A DNA stretch of 64,000 nt from Streptomyces sp. NBC_00461 (GCF_036013935.1 NZ_CP107902.1:6791001-6855000), one strand, 5' to 3'; shown: positions 26,523 through 35,459, numbered from the stretch's first letter. The notes: generated by a model from the letters alone, not told the origin. Translations and numbers: made by a program.

Positions 26523-28769
26523 TCACTCCGCCACGCGCAGCAGCAGCACCGCCCGGGCCGGCACCGTGATCACCGCCCCCGCCCGGTGCTCCACCCCCGG
26601 CTCCTGAGACTGCGTCTCCCTCGACGTGTCGACGACCACCTCGTAGCGCTGCGCCCAGGGCGGCCCCGGCAGCACGAAGCTGACCGGACGGTCCCCGGCG
26701 TGCAGCACGGCGAGGAAGCTGTCGTCGAGGATCGGGTCACCGTGCTCGTCGCGGCCCGGTATGTCCCGCCCGGACAGATACATGCCGAGCGTGGCGGCCG
26801 GCGCGTACCAGTCCCGTTCCGTCATCTCCGTGCCGCGCGCGGTGAACCAGGCCAGGTCGCGCAGACCGTCCGCGGAGTGCGCCCGCCCCGAGAAGAAGGC
26901 CCGGCGACGCAGCACGGGGTGCCGGTGCCGCAGCTCGATGAGCCGGGCCGTGAGGTCGAACAGGGCCTTCCAGCCCGGCTCCTGGAGCAGCCCCCAGTCC
27001 AGCCAGCTGATCTCGTTGTCCTGGCAGTACGCGTTGTTGCTGCCGCGCTGGGTGCGCCCCAGTTCGTCGCCCGCGACCAGCATCGGTACGCCCGTCGACA
27101 GCAGCAGCGTGGTCAGCAGGTTCCTGAGCTGCCGCCGCCGCAGACCCCGTACGCGCTCGTCGGCCGTCTCGCCCTCGGCGCCGCAGTTCCACGACCGGTT
27201 GTCGTCCGTGCCGTCCCGGTTGCCCTCGCCGTTCGCCTCGTTGTGCTTGCGCTCGTACGACACCAGGTCGCGCAGGGTGAAACCGTCGTGCGCGGTGATG
27301 AAGTTGACGGACGCGTAGGGCCTGCGGCCTCCCCAGGCGTACAGGTCGCTCGACCCCGACAGCCGGTACCCGAGATCCCGTACGTCCGGCAGCGCGCCCC
27401 GCCAGAAGTCCCGTACGGCGTTGCGGTAGCGGTCGTTCCACTCCGTCCACAGGGGTGGGAAGGACCCCACCTGGTAGCCGCCGGAGCCCACGTCCCAGGG
27501 CTCGGCGATCAGCTTCACCCGGCGCAGCACCGGGTCCTGCGCGATGACCGCGAGGAACGGCGACAGCATGTCCACGTCGTGCATGGAGCGGGCGAGGGCG
27601 GCGGCCAGGTCGAAGCGGAAGCCGTCCACGCCCATCTCCGTCACCCAGTAGCGCAGCGAGTCGGTGATCAGGCGCAGTACGTGCGGCTGGACCACGTGCA
27701 GGGTGTTGCCGCAGCCCGTGTAGTCGGCGTATCGACGCGCGTCCGACTGCAGCCGGTAGTACCCCCGGTTGTCGATGCCCTTCAACGACAGCGTCGGGCC
27801 CAACTCGCCCGCCTCCGCCGTGTGGTTGTAGACCACGTCGAGGATGACCTCGATGCCGGCCGCGTGCAGCGCGCGCACCATGCGCTTGAACTCGCCGACC
27901 TGCTGGCCCGTCGTACCGGACGCGGCGTACGTGGCGTGCGGGGCGAAGTAGCCGATGGAGTTGTAGCCCCAGTAGTTCTTCAGACCCCGGCGCAGCAGAT
28001 GGTCCTCGTGCGCGAACTGGTGGACAGGCAGCAGCTCCACGGCCGTGACGCCCAGCTTGACGAGGTGCTCGATCGCCGCCGGGTGGGCCAGCCCCGCGTA
28101 GGTGCCCCGGAGTTCCTCCGGGATCCCCGGATGCAGCTGGGTGAAGCCGCGCACATGCAGCTCGTAGATGACCGAGTCCGCCCACGGTGTCTTCGGTCGG
28201 CGGTCGTCCGCCCAGTCGTCGTCATCGTGGACGACGACGCCCTTGGGGACGTACGGCGCCGAGTCCCGGTCGTCGCGCACGGTGTCCGCGACCTGCTGCT
28301 GCGGCCAGTCCCGCACATGCCCGTACACCTCGGGCGGCAGGCTGAAGTCGCCGTCCACCGCGCGCGCGTACGGGTCGAGGAGCAGCTTCGCCGGGTTCCA
28401 GCGGCCCCCGGTCCACGGATCCCAGCGGCCGTGCACCCGGTAGCCGTACCGCTGCCCCGGCATCACACCCGGCACGAAGCCGTGCCAGATCTCGTGCGTC
28501 AGCTCGGTGAGCCGCCCCCGCGTCTCCTTTCCGTCCTGGTCGAACAGGCACAGCTCCACCGACTCCGCCCCGCCCGCCCACAACGCGAAGTTGGTGCCCG
28601 CCACGCCGTCCGGTCCGACCCGGAACCTCGCACCGAGCGGCGTCGGCGCACCCGGCCGCACGGGCACGCCCGGCACCTTGCGGGGCGCGCCGTTGACCAC
28701 GGCGGCCGGGCGTTCGCCCTCGTCGGCGCGCTCCTCGGCGACCGCCTCCTGCTCGGCTGCGCTGGACAC
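26523..28769 (-). CDS. glgX: Glycogen debranching enzyme GlgX
   Basis: GH13 isoamylase-type enzyme that hydrolyses 1,6 branches of phosphorylase limit glucan. It has 748 residues. The first 40 are hydrophilic. A CBM48 module follows (TPLGARFRVGPDGVAGTNFALWAGGAESVELCLFD), then the catalytic barrel with DVVYNHTAE, GVDGFRFDLAAAL (nucleophile Asp), LIAEPWDVG (Glu) and NFITAHDGFTL (third acid). The start at 28769 precedes SSAAEQEAVAEERADEGE. It stands alone between convergent and divergent neighbours, but functions with GlgP and the GlgE operon of this region. Confidence 0.95.
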   Translation of the reverse strand: MSSAAEQEAVAEERADEGERPAAVVNGAPRKVPGVPVRPGAPTPLGARFRVGPDGVAGTNFALWAGGAESVELCLFDQDGKETRGRLTELTHEIWHGFVPGVMPGQRYGYRVHGRWDPWTGGRWNPAKLLLDPYARAVDGDFSLPPEVYGHVRDWPQQQVADTVRDDRDSAPYVPKGVVVHDDDDWADDRRPKTPWADSVIYELHVRGFTQLHPGIPEELRGTYAGLAHPAAIEHLVKLGVTAVELLPVHQFAHEDHLLRRGLKNYWGYNSIGYFAPHATYAASGTTGQQVGEFKRMVRALHAAGIEVILDVVYNHTAEAGELGPTLSLKGIDNRGYYRLQSDARRYADYTGCGNTLHVVQPHVLRLITDSLRYWVTEMGVDGFRFDLAAALARSMHDVDMLSPFLAVIAQDPVLRRVKLIAEPWDVGSGGYQVGSFPPLWTEWNDRYRNAVRDFWRGALPDVRDLGYRLSGSSDLYAWGGRRPYASVNFITAHDGFTLRDLVSYERKHNEANGEGNRDGTDDNRSWNCGAEGETADERVRGLRRRQLRNLLTTLLLSTGVPMLVAGDELGRTQRGSNNAYCQDNEISWLDWGLLQEPGWKALFDLTARLIELRHRHPVLRRRAFFSGRAHSADGLRDLAWFTARGTEMTERDWYAPAATLGMYLSGRDIPGRDEHGDPILDDSFLAVLHAGDRPVSFVLPGPPWAQRYEVVVDTSRETQSQEPGVEHRAGAVITVPARAVLLLRVAE

Positions 28770-29022
28770 CTGTCAGCCTCCCACGGCTCATGCGACGACC
28801 TTGAAGGAGCACATGGCGTCCCGGCCGAGGCTTCCCGTCGCGTCGTCCTCCCCACTGTTCTGCCCAGCACGTGGCCGAACGACCCCGGACGCCGAGCAGG
28901 TCGGCCGAAGCCTCCTCCCGTCCGGCGCCGCCCGATCCTTTGCCGGGCTCCTCCGTCATAGCGCTGCGCACTCACGTTTCCCCAGGGCGTACCGCGGGGC
29001 GTACCGCGTCGTTGGGCAGGCC

Positions 29023-30270
29023 GTGAGGCATGCACAAGGGCGCGCACGGCGCGCGGGGGCCGCGCTGGCCGCCGTACTGACATGGGCAGGGCTCCTGGCC
29101 GGAGCCGCCGGCTGCACTTCCAACGCCACGGACAGGAGCGACATCGGCGAGGCACTCGGCAAGGCCCCGGCACCAGAGGACGTCATCCGGGTCTCCCCGG
29201 ACGACGACAGCAAGGGCGTCAGACCCGACCGGACGCTGCGGGTACGGGTGCCCAGCGGGCGCCTGGAGAAGGTGAAGGTGGTGAAGTCCCAGGACGCACA
29301 GGAGTCCGAGGTGCGCGGCCGCATCTCCGAGGACGGCCTGCGCTGGGAACCCGACGAGCCCAGGCTGGCCCTCTCGGCCAAGTACACGGTCGACGTGGTC
29401 GCTCTGGACGGCCACGGACGGAGGTCCGCCCGGCACACGACGTTCACCACGTACGTCCCCGACGAGCGTTTCATCGGATACGTCACCCCGGAGAACCGCT
29501 CCACCGTCGGCACCGGAATGATCGTCTCCCTGGAGTTCAACCGGGAGATCGAGCACCGCGCCGCCGTCGAGCGCGCCATCCGCGTCACGGCGAAACCGGC
29601 GGTCGAGGTCCGCCCGCACTGGTTCGGCAAGGACCGGCTCGACTTCCGTCCCGAGCAGTACTGGAAGCCCGGCACTCAGGTCACCGTCTCCCTCGGGCTC
29701 CGCGACGTCGAGGGGGCGCACGGCGTCTACGGGCTGCAGTACAAGACGTTCTCCTTCACCGTCGGCCGCAGCCAGGTCTCCCTGGTCGACGCGGCCGCGC
29801 ACACGATGCAGGTACGGCGCGACGGCGCGCTCCTCGCCACCGTGCCGATCACGGCCGGGGCACCCAAGCACACCACCTACAACGGGAAGATGGTGGTGAT
29901 GGAGATGCTCGAACTGACCCGGATGAACGGCGCCACGGTCGGCTTCAAGAAGGAGAACGGCAAGGGCGAGTACGACATCCCCGACGTCCCGCACGCGCTC
30001 CGCCTGACCGATTCCGGCACCTTCCTGCACGGCAACTACTGGGCGCCGGACGCCCCCGGGCACGTCAACGTCAGCCACGGATGCGTGGGACTCGTGGACG
30101 TCAAGGGCGGCAGCTCCGACACCCCGGCCGGCTGGTTCTTCGACCGCAGCCTCGTCGGGGACGTCGTCCAGGTCGTCCACAGCAATGACAAAAAGGTCGC
30201 TCCCGACAATGGCCTCGGAGGGTGGAACATGGGTTGGAAGGAGTGGAAGGCGGGCGGCGCGGTCAAGTAA
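29023..30270 (+). CDS. L,D-transpeptidase lipoprotein with Ig-like domain (first copy)
   Basis: Cross-links peptidoglycan through 3-3 (L,D) peptide bonds outside the membrane. It has 415 residues. The lipoprotein signal peptide has an Arg-rich start and lipobox LAGAAGC. An Ig-like (Big_10 type) region follows (about 60-250). The YkuD domain carries the HGNYW motif and the catalytic SHGCVGL. GTG 29023 is chosen as the start of the signal peptide; the ribosome binding site is weak and the frame stays open far upstream, so the start is uncertain. It is a tandem paralogue of 30436-31698, sharing DRLDFRPEQYWKPGT and PDNGLxGWNM segments. Confidence 0.9.
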   Translation: MRHAQGRARRAGAALAAVLTWAGLLAGAAGCTSNATDRSDIGEALGKAPAPEDVIRVSPDDDSKGVRPDRTLRVRVPSGRLEKVKVVKSQDAQESEVRGRISEDGLRWEPDEPRLALSAKYTVDVVALDGHGRRSARHTTFTTYVPDERFIGYVTPENRSTVGTGMIVSLEFNREIEHRAAVERAIRVTAKPAVEVRPHWFGKDRLDFRPEQYWKPGTQVTVSLGLRDVEGAHGVYGLQYKTFSFTVGRSQVSLVDAAAHTMQVRRDGALLATVPITAGAPKHTTYNGKMVVMEMLELTRMNGATVGFKKENGKGEYDIPDVPHALRLTDSGTFLHGNYWAPDAPGHVNVSHGCVGLVDVKGGSSDTPAGWFFDRSLVGDVVQVVHSNDKKVAPDNGLGGWNMGWKEWKAGGAVK

Positions 30271-30435
30271 CCGGAGGGAAGGCGGGGATTGAGTCAGGCG
30301 CGTGATCGATGTTGCGACTGAACAGTGACATTCACCTGACACGATCCCCGAAACCTTCTGGTTAATATGCGCCAATGCGTGCGTGGACGCGCGCCGGGGT
30401 GCGGGCCTGACCAGGCCCGGCGAGGGGAGAACAAC
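30271..30435 (+). promoter_or_regulatory. Region between the two L,D-transpeptidase genes
   Basis: 165 bp. It has a distinctly AT-richer centre (30320-30370) with CTGACA and then GGTTAATATG (30359-30368), which looks like a -10 element. The second gene therefore probably has its own promoter. The spacing between the two elements (about 20-21 bp) is not optimal, so the exact boxes are uncertain. Confidence 0.4.
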
Positions 30436-31698
30436 TTGAACGTGCGGCCGATATCGGGGGCGTCGGTTGACGCGCGAACGACCCAGGCGCAGCGCCGTGG
30501 GGGCCGGGGACTGCTGGCACTGATACTCGGGGCGCTGGTGCTCGCCGTCACCGCGTGCGGCGGGGGCGGTTCGGGTTCCGGATCATCCGGTTCCGGCGAC
30601 GGCAAGGGCAAGGGCTCGGACGCGGCACAGAGCAAGCAGTCGGAGGCCGTCGTCACGATCGCCCCGAAGAACGGCGCGAAGTCCGTCGACACCACCGGCG
30701 CCCTCAAGGTCAGCGCCGCCAAGGGCAAGCTGACGGCGGTCGCGGTCAAGGACTCCAAGGGTGCCGAGGTCGCCGGGAAGATAACCGGCGACGGCACCGG
30801 CTGGGCGCCGTCCACGCATCTGGCCGCGTCCACCACGTACACGGTGCACGCGGTCGCGAAGGACACCGAGGGACGTGAGGCGGCGGAGGACTCCCGCTTC
30901 ACCACCCTCACCCCGCAGAACACCTTCGTCGGCAACTTCACGCCCGAGGACGGCACCACGGTCGGCGTCGGAATGCCGTTCTCCGTCCGCTTCACCCGGG
31001 GCATCACGCACCCGGAGGACGTCGAGAAGGCCATCACCATCAAGACCGAGCCGGCCGTCGACGTCGAGGGCCACTGGTTCGGCAACGACCGCCTCGACTT
31101 CCGTCCGGAGCAGTACTGGAAGTCCGGCACCAAGGTCACGGTCAAGCTCAACCTCGACGGGGTCGAGGGCCGGCAGGGCGTCTACGGCAAGCAGACCAAG
31201 ACGATGGAGTTCACCATCGGCCGCAACCAGGTCTCCGTGGTCGACGCCAAGAAGCACACCATGAAGGTCATGCACGACGGCAAGGTCGTCAAGACCCTGC
31301 CCGTCACCACCGGCAAGCCCGGCTACGACACCTGGAACGGCCAGATGGTCATCAGCGAGCGGCTCCGGGTGACCCGTATGAACGGCGAAACGGTCGGCTA
31401 CGGCGGCGAGTACGACATCAAGGACGTCCCGGACGCCATGCGCCTGACCAACTCCGGCACCTTCATCCACGGCAACTACTGGGGCGGCGGCGCCTTCGGC
31501 AACTACAACGCCAGCCACGGCTGCATAGGCCTGCGGGACACCCGCGGCGGCTACGACCGGGGGCTGCCGGGCGGCTGGTTCTTCGACCACTCGATCATCG
31601 GCGACGTCGTCGTCGTGAAGCACTCCAACGACCGCACGGTCGACCCCGACAACGGCCTCAACGGCTGGAACATGTCGTGGGAGAAGTGGAAGTCGTAG
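30436..31698 (+). CDS. L,D-transpeptidase lipoprotein with Ig-like domain (second copy)
   Basis: 420 residues. The lipoprotein signal peptide ends in lipobox LAVTAC at about residue 43, followed by a Gly/Ser-rich and charged tether. The Ig-like domain (about 75-280) and YkuD catalytic domain follow, with FIHGNYWGGG and the catalytic Cys in NASHGCIGLRDTRGG. TTG 30436 is preferred because GAGGGGAG lies six bases upstream; GTG 30442 is the alternative. The paralogue just upstream shares domain order and many exact segments, indicating tandem duplication. A strong hairpin terminator follows 16 bp after the stop. Confidence 0.92.
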   Translation: MNVRPISGASVDARTTQAQRRGGRGLLALILGALVLAVTACGGGGSGSGSSGSGDGKGKGSDAAQSKQSEAVVTIAPKNGAKSVDTTGALKVSAAKGKLTAVAVKDSKGAEVAGKITGDGTGWAPSTHLAASTTYTVHAVAKDTEGREAAEDSRFTTLTPQNTFVGNFTPEDGTTVGVGMPFSVRFTRGITHPEDVEKAITIKTEPAVDVEGHWFGNDRLDFRPEQYWKSGTKVTVKLNLDGVEGRQGVYGKQTKTMEFTIGRNQVSVVDAKKHTMKVMHDGKVVKTLPVTTGKPGYDTWNGQMVISERLRVTRMNGETVGYGGEYDIKDVPDAMRLTNSGTFIHGNYWGGGAFGNYNASHGCIGLRDTRGGYDRGLPGGWFFDHSIIGDVVVVKHSNDRTVDPDNGLNGWNMSWEKWKS

Positions 31699-31713
31699 AC
31701 GTCTGACGTCGAG

Positions 31714-31748
31714 CGGGCCCGGTGCTGTGAGCGACAGCACCGGGCCCG
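31714..31748 (+). terminator. Intrinsic terminator after the second L,D-transpeptidase
   Basis: Perfect 15-bp stem, CGGGCCCGGTGCTGT (31714-31728) and its complement (31734-31748), with loop GAGCG, followed by TTGCCGTT. No long T-tract. Confidence 0.85.
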
Positions 31749-31847
31749 TTGCCGTTGGTCCCCGTGCTGTGCCTGCCTGGGGGCAACCCCCAGACCCCCG
31801 GCCGGAGTGTGAGCGACCGCACCAGGCCCGTTGCCGTTAGTCCCCGT
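31726..31847 (+). repeat. Duplicated 40-bp terminator-derived segment
   Basis: A 40-bp segment starting TGTGAGCGAC at 31726-31765 recurs at 31808-31847 with three mismatches (37/40 identical). Both copies are followed shortly by CCTGCCTG. The second copy has lost the left arm of the hairpin and two mismatches fall in the right arm, so it cannot form the terminator. It ends 12 bp before the enoyl-CoA hydratase ATG and supplies its leader. Confidence 0.8.
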
Positions 31848-31859
31848 TAACCTGCCTGC

Positions 31860-32627
31860 ATGACCGTGAATCTCGAAGTCGCCGAAGGCGTCGGCACCAT
31901 CCGTCTCGACCGTCCGCCGATGAACGCGCTGGACGTCGCCACACAGGACCGGCTGAAGGAACTCGCCGAGGAGGCGACCCGTCGTGACGACGTACGGGCC
32001 GTGATCGTGTACGGCGGGGAGAAGGTGTTCGCGGCGGGCGCGGACATCAAGGAGATGCAGAACATGGACCACGCGGCGATGATCCTGCGGGCCCGCGCCC
32101 TGCAGGACTCGTTCACGGCGGTGGCCCACATCCCCAAGCCGGTGGTCGCGGCGATCACCGGCTACGCGCTCGGCGGCGGCTGCGAGTTGGCGCTGTGCGC
32201 CGACTACCGGATCGCGGCCGAGGACGCCAAGCTGGGCCAGCCGGAGATCCTGCTGGGCCTGATCCCCGGCGCGGGCGGCACCCAGCGGCTGTCCCGTCTG
32301 GTCGGCCCGTCGAAGGCGAAGGACCTGATCTTCACGGGCCGCATGGTCAAGGCGGACGAGGCGCTGACCCTGGGTCTGGTGGACCGGGTGGTGCCGGCCG
32401 AGGACGTCTACACCGCCGCGCACGCGTGGGCGGCGAAGCTGGCGCAGGGACCGGCGATCGCCCTGAGGGCCGCGAAGGAGGCGATCGACACGGGTCTGGA
32501 GACGGACATCGAGACGGGCCTCGCGGTCGAACGGAACTGGTTCGCGGGCCTGTTCGCCACGGAGGACCGCGAGCGCGGGATGCGGAGCTTCGTGGAGGAG
32601 GGTCCGGGCAAGGCCAAGTTCCTCTGA
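31860..32627 (+). CDS. Enoyl-CoA hydratase/isomerase family protein
   Basis: 255-residue crotonase-fold enzyme, probably hydrating 2-enoyl-CoA in fatty-acid or amino-acid degradation. It has the oxyanion-hole motif FAAGADIKEM and the second motif ITGYALGGGCELALCADYRIA. The catalytic Glu pair is present (GCELAL; QPEILLGLIPGAGGTQRL). The length is typical of single-domain hydratases. The ATG at 31860 has little recognisable ribosome binding site because the leader is the duplicated terminator segment. No other beta-oxidation gene is adjacent, so the physiological substrate cannot be assigned. Confidence 0.92.
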   Translation: MTVNLEVAEGVGTIRLDRPPMNALDVATQDRLKELAEEATRRDDVRAVIVYGGEKVFAAGADIKEMQNMDHAAMILRARALQDSFTAVAHIPKPVVAAITGYALGGGCELALCADYRIAAEDAKLGQPEILLGLIPGAGGTQRLSRLVGPSKAKDLIFTGRMVKADEALTLGLVDRVVPAEDVYTAAHAWAAKLAQGPAIALRAAKEAIDTGLETDIETGLAVERNWFAGLFATEDRERGMRSFVEEGPGKAKFL

Positions 32628-32650
32628 GGTACTGAAGTACCAAGTACCTC
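32626..32650 (+). terminator. Short inverted repeat at the enoyl-CoA hydratase stop
   Basis: Perfect 8-bp arms GAGGTACT (32626-32633) and AGTACCTC (32643-32650), beginning inside the TGA stop codon. A further GTACC follows. It is a weak terminator or stability hairpin. Confidence 0.4.
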
Positions 32651-32756
32651 TGTACCCCTTGCAATTGACGCGATGTCTGATCCCGTTCCCTCGATGGGGC
32701 GGTTTATGGGAGCCTTAACGCAACCTTAAGTCTGCCTTGTCGAGGGAGACCGTCGA

Positions 32757-33419
32757 TTGCCCCCCACAGAGCCTTCACCGCAGGTCAGCCGCCCCGTTGA
32801 CGCCTCCGAACTGCCTTTGGCATATGTCGATCGACCTATTCGGAGCGACGTATTCCGGGGGGCGTATTCCTCCGGAACGGCCCCGGAGCCCGCTCGTGGC
32901 GGCCATGATGGGGGCATGGCGGGGCTGGAGGGCATCGAACAGCCGCGGGGACAGGGCCGTGCGACCGCGGCGCGCTGGTCGCCCGCGGTCGAGGATGAAC
33001 AGGCGCTCAAAGCGCTCGAGTTGTTCGGAAATCCGACCGAGGCGGAAGTCCCGCTGCCGTCCCGCCCGGAGTCCGCCGCCACCGCCCGCCGTCTCACCCA
33101 GGTCGTGGTCCTGCGTCACTGGGGCCTCACGCCCAAGATGACGGAGGACGCCGTCCTGCTCGTCTCCGAACTCGTCGGCAACGCGGTCCGCCACACCGGT
33201 GCCCGCGTCTTCGGTCTCCGTATGCACCGCCGCCGGGGCTGGATCCGTATCGAGGTCCGCGATCCCTCCCGGGGGCTGCCCTGCCTGATGCCGGTCCAGG
33301 AGACGGACATCAGCGGGCGCGGCCTGTTCCTCGTCGACAAGCTCTCCGACCGCTGGGGAGTCGACCTCCTGCCGCGTGGCAAGACCACCTGGTTCGAGAT
33401 GAGGGTGGCCGACCGCTAG
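32757..33419 (+). CDS. RsbW-like ATP-binding regulatory protein (HATPase_c_2)
   Basis: 220 residues. The C-terminal GHKL/HATPase domain (about 95-220) has the N-box-like EDAVLLVSELVGNAVRHTGA, VRDPSRGLP as G1, and ISGRGLFLVDKLSDRWGV as G2. Single-domain proteins of this type are abundant in Streptomyces; some act as anti-sigma or switch kinases. The N-terminal 90 residues are poorly structured. TTG 32757 follows GAGGGAGA eight bases upstream; an internal ATG at 32916 (MAGLEG) is a reasonable alternative that would remove 53 residues. No sigma or anti-sigma-antagonist gene lies beside it. Confidence 0.87.
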   Translation: MPPTEPSPQVSRPVDASELPLAYVDRPIRSDVFRGAYSSGTAPEPARGGHDGGMAGLEGIEQPRGQGRATAARWSPAVEDEQALKALELFGNPTEAEVPLPSRPESAATARRLTQVVVLRHWGLTPKMTEDAVLLVSELVGNAVRHTGARVFGLRMHRRRGWIRIEVRDPSRGLPCLMPVQETDISGRGLFLVDKLSDRWGVDLLPRGKTTWFEMRVADR

Positions 33420-33445
33420 CGGTTGACCGCGACCCGAAGAATGTC

Positions 33446-33457
33446 CCCCGATCGGGG
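33446..33457. promoter_or_regulatory. 12-bp palindrome upstream of the NodB gene
   Basis: The perfect palindrome CCCCGATCGGGG lies about 40 bp before the GTG of the NodB-like gene, a position suitable for an operator. No regulator can be assigned. Confidence 0.3.
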
Positions 33458-33498
33458 CAATCGGCGGTTTTCACACCCATCACCCCTTAAATGGTGCG

Positions 33499-34275
33499 GT
33501 GACCTCGACCGACCGCCGGACGGCGCTCCGCACGGGCGCCGGCCTTCTCGCCGCAGGCGCCCTCACCGCAGGGTGCGCCACGAGCGGCGCCGTCGCCCAC
33601 TCCAGCGCCCCGGCGCACCCGTCCACCGATCCCGCCACCGCATCGGCCGCACCCACCCCGCGCGGCTACCCAGGCCAACCCGCGCAGCTCACCCACGGCC
33701 CCCGCACCCACCCCCGGGTGGCCCTCACCTTCCACGGTCAGGGCGACCCCGCTGTCGCCCACTCCCTGCTCACCGCGGCGGAGAAGCACGACGCCCGCCT
33801 CACCGTCCTCGCCGTCGGCACCTGGCTCGACGAGCACCCGGACGTCGCCCGCCGCATCCTCGACGGCGGCCACGACCTCGGCAACCACACCCAGCGCCAC
33901 CTGGCCGTCAACACCATGTCCGAGGCCGACGCCCGTACCGAGATCACCGCCTGCGCCGACCGGCTCCGACGGCTCACCGGATCCATCGGCACCTGGTTCC
34001 GCCCCTCCCGCGCCCCCCTCGCGTCCCCGTTGGTCGTACGTCTGGCCCGCAGCGCCGGCTATCCGCACGTCCTCTCGTACGACGTCGACTCCCTCGACTA
34101 CACCAGGCCCGGTGCCGACGCCGTCGTACGCACGGTCCTCGGTGAGGTCCGGGCCGGGTCCGTGGTGAGCCTGCACTTCGGCTACCCGGACACGGTCGCC
34201 GCCCTCCCCGTCGTACTGGAAGAACTCACCCACCGCGGCCTGGCCGCCGTGACCACCACGGAGCTGTTCAGCTGA
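33499..34275 (+). CDS. NodB-homology (polysaccharide deacetylase-like) lipoprotein with altered motif 1
   Basis: 258 residues. The N-terminus has a twin-arginine-like start (STDRRTALRTG) and lipobox LTAGC (Cys26). The NodB fold is at about 70-258. The canonical TFDDG is replaced by TFHGQGD (77-83), losing the usual catalytic-base and metal Asp pair. The metal His pair is kept in GNHTQRH (130 and 134). Motif 3 (FRPSRAP) is also divergent. Classical metal-dependent deacetylase activity is doubtful; it may use altered chemistry or bind glycans. GTG start at 33499. The stop shares a base with the start of the next gene (TGATG), so the two are translationally coupled. Confidence 0.85.
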   Translation: MTSTDRRTALRTGAGLLAAGALTAGCATSGAVAHSSAPAHPSTDPATASAAPTPRGYPGQPAQLTHGPRTHPRVALTFHGQGDPAVAHSLLTAAEKHDARLTVLAVGTWLDEHPDVARRILDGGHDLGNHTQRHLAVNTMSEADARTEITACADRLRRLTGSIGTWFRPSRAPLASPLVVRLARSAGYPHVLSYDVDSLDYTRPGADAVVRTVLGEVRAGSVVSLHFGYPDTVAALPVVLEELTHRGLAAVTTTELFS

Positions 34276-35459
34276 TGACCCCCACCCGGCTCACCCGCGC
34301 CCTGATCGCGACCGCCGCCCTCGCCGCGCTCGCCCCCCTCGCCGCCTGCAGCGGCACCCAGCATCACCAGGACGAGGCCCTCAGCAGCAAGGCGGCCATC
34401 GCACCGGTGAAGAAGAAGACGGCCGTGCAGCGCCTGCCCGGCATGCCGCCGGTCCTCGACCCGAACGACGTGTACGCGGCCGACCGCCCGGACCAACTCT
34501 CCCCGGTGGTGAAGGACTTCCCGTCCCGGGTCTACGTCCCCAACACCAATTCCAACACCGTCTCGGTCATCGACCCGAAGACGTACCGGGTCATCGACAC
34601 GATCCCGGTCGGCGCCCAGCCCCAGCACGTCGTCCCCTCCTGGGACCTGAAGACGCTGTGGGTCAACAACGACAAGGGGAACACCCTCACCCCCATCGAC
34701 CCCAGAACGGGCAAGGCCGGCAAGACCGTCGACGTGCACGACCCGTACAACCTCTACTTCACGCCCAACGGCAAGTACGCGATCGTCATGGCCTCCCTCG
34801 ACCGCGAACTCGTCTTCCGCGACGCGCACACCATGAAGCGCGAGAGGACCGTCCCGGTCAGCTGCTACGGCGTCAACCACGCCGACTTCTCCCCGGACGG
34901 CCGCTACTTCATCGTGTCCTGCGAATTCAGCGGCGAACTGCTGAAGGTCGACACGGAGAAGATGAAGGTGATCGGCCAGGAGAAGCTGCCGTTCCACGGG
35001 GCGATGCCGCAGGACGTCAAGATCTCGCCCGACGGCAGGAAGTTCTACATCGCCGACATGGTGGCCGACGGCGTGTGGATCCTGGACGGCGACAAGTTCA
35101 CCAAGCCCACCCTCCTGCCCACCGGCAAGGGCGCCCACGGCCTCTACGTCAGCCGTGACTCGCGCGTCATGTACATCTCCAACCGGGGCGAAGGCGCCAT
35201 CTCCCTCTTCGACTTCGCGAAGAACAGGCTCACCGAGAAGTGGCACCTGCCCGGCGGCGGCAGCCCCGACATGGGCGGCGTCTCTGCGGACGGCAAGGTC
35301 CTGTGGCTGTCGGGACGCTACAACTCCGAGGTGTACGCCATCGACACCCGCACCGGCACCCAGCTGGCCCGCATCAAGGTCGGCAGCGGCCCCCACGGCC
35401 TCGCGGTGTACCCGCAGCCCGGCCGCTACTCGCTCGGCCACACGGGCATCTTCCGCTGA
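34275..35459 (+). CDS. YVTN-type beta-propeller lipoprotein
   Basis: 394 residues. Lipoprotein signal with lipobox LAAC (Cys25). Repeated propeller blades contain YVPNTNSNTVSVIDPKTYRVIDTIPVG, LWVNNDKGNTLTPIDP, FSPDGRYFIVSCEFSGELLKVD, ISPDGRKFYIADMVADGVWIL, YVSRDSRVMYISNRGEGAISLFD and LWLSGRYNSEVYAIDTRTG. Such secreted propellers usually mediate binding or act as oxidoreductase/lactonase-like folds; no catalytic residues are evident. It is coupled to the NodB-like gene, suggesting a common extracytoplasmic function at the cell surface. The ADP-ribosyltransferase gene follows after 90 bp. Confidence 0.9.
   Translation: MTPTRLTRALIATAALAALAPLAACSGTQHHQDEALSSKAAIAPVKKKTAVQRLPGMPPVLDPNDVYAADRPDQLSPVVKDFPSRVYVPNTNSNTVSVIDPKTYRVIDTIPVGAQPQHVVPSWDLKTLWVNNDKGNTLTPIDPRTGKAGKTVDVHDPYNLYFTPNGKYAIVMASLDRELVFRDAHTMKRERTVPVSCYGVNHADFSPDGRYFIVSCEFSGELLKVDTEKMKVIGQEKLPFHGAMPQDVKISPDGRKFYIADMVADGVWILDGDKFTKPTLLPTGKGAHGLYVSRDSRVMYISNRGEGAISLFDFAKNRLTEKWHLPGGGSPDMGGVSADGKVLWLSGRYNSEVYAIDTRTGTQLARIKVGSGPHGLAVYPQPGRYSLGHTGIFR

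Noticed and set aside
28507..29022. 172 codons upstream of the first L,D-transpeptidase in the same frame
   Set aside because: They overlap glgX antisense and its promoter, and put the signal peptide deep inside the protein. The lipoprotein signal fits a start at 29023.
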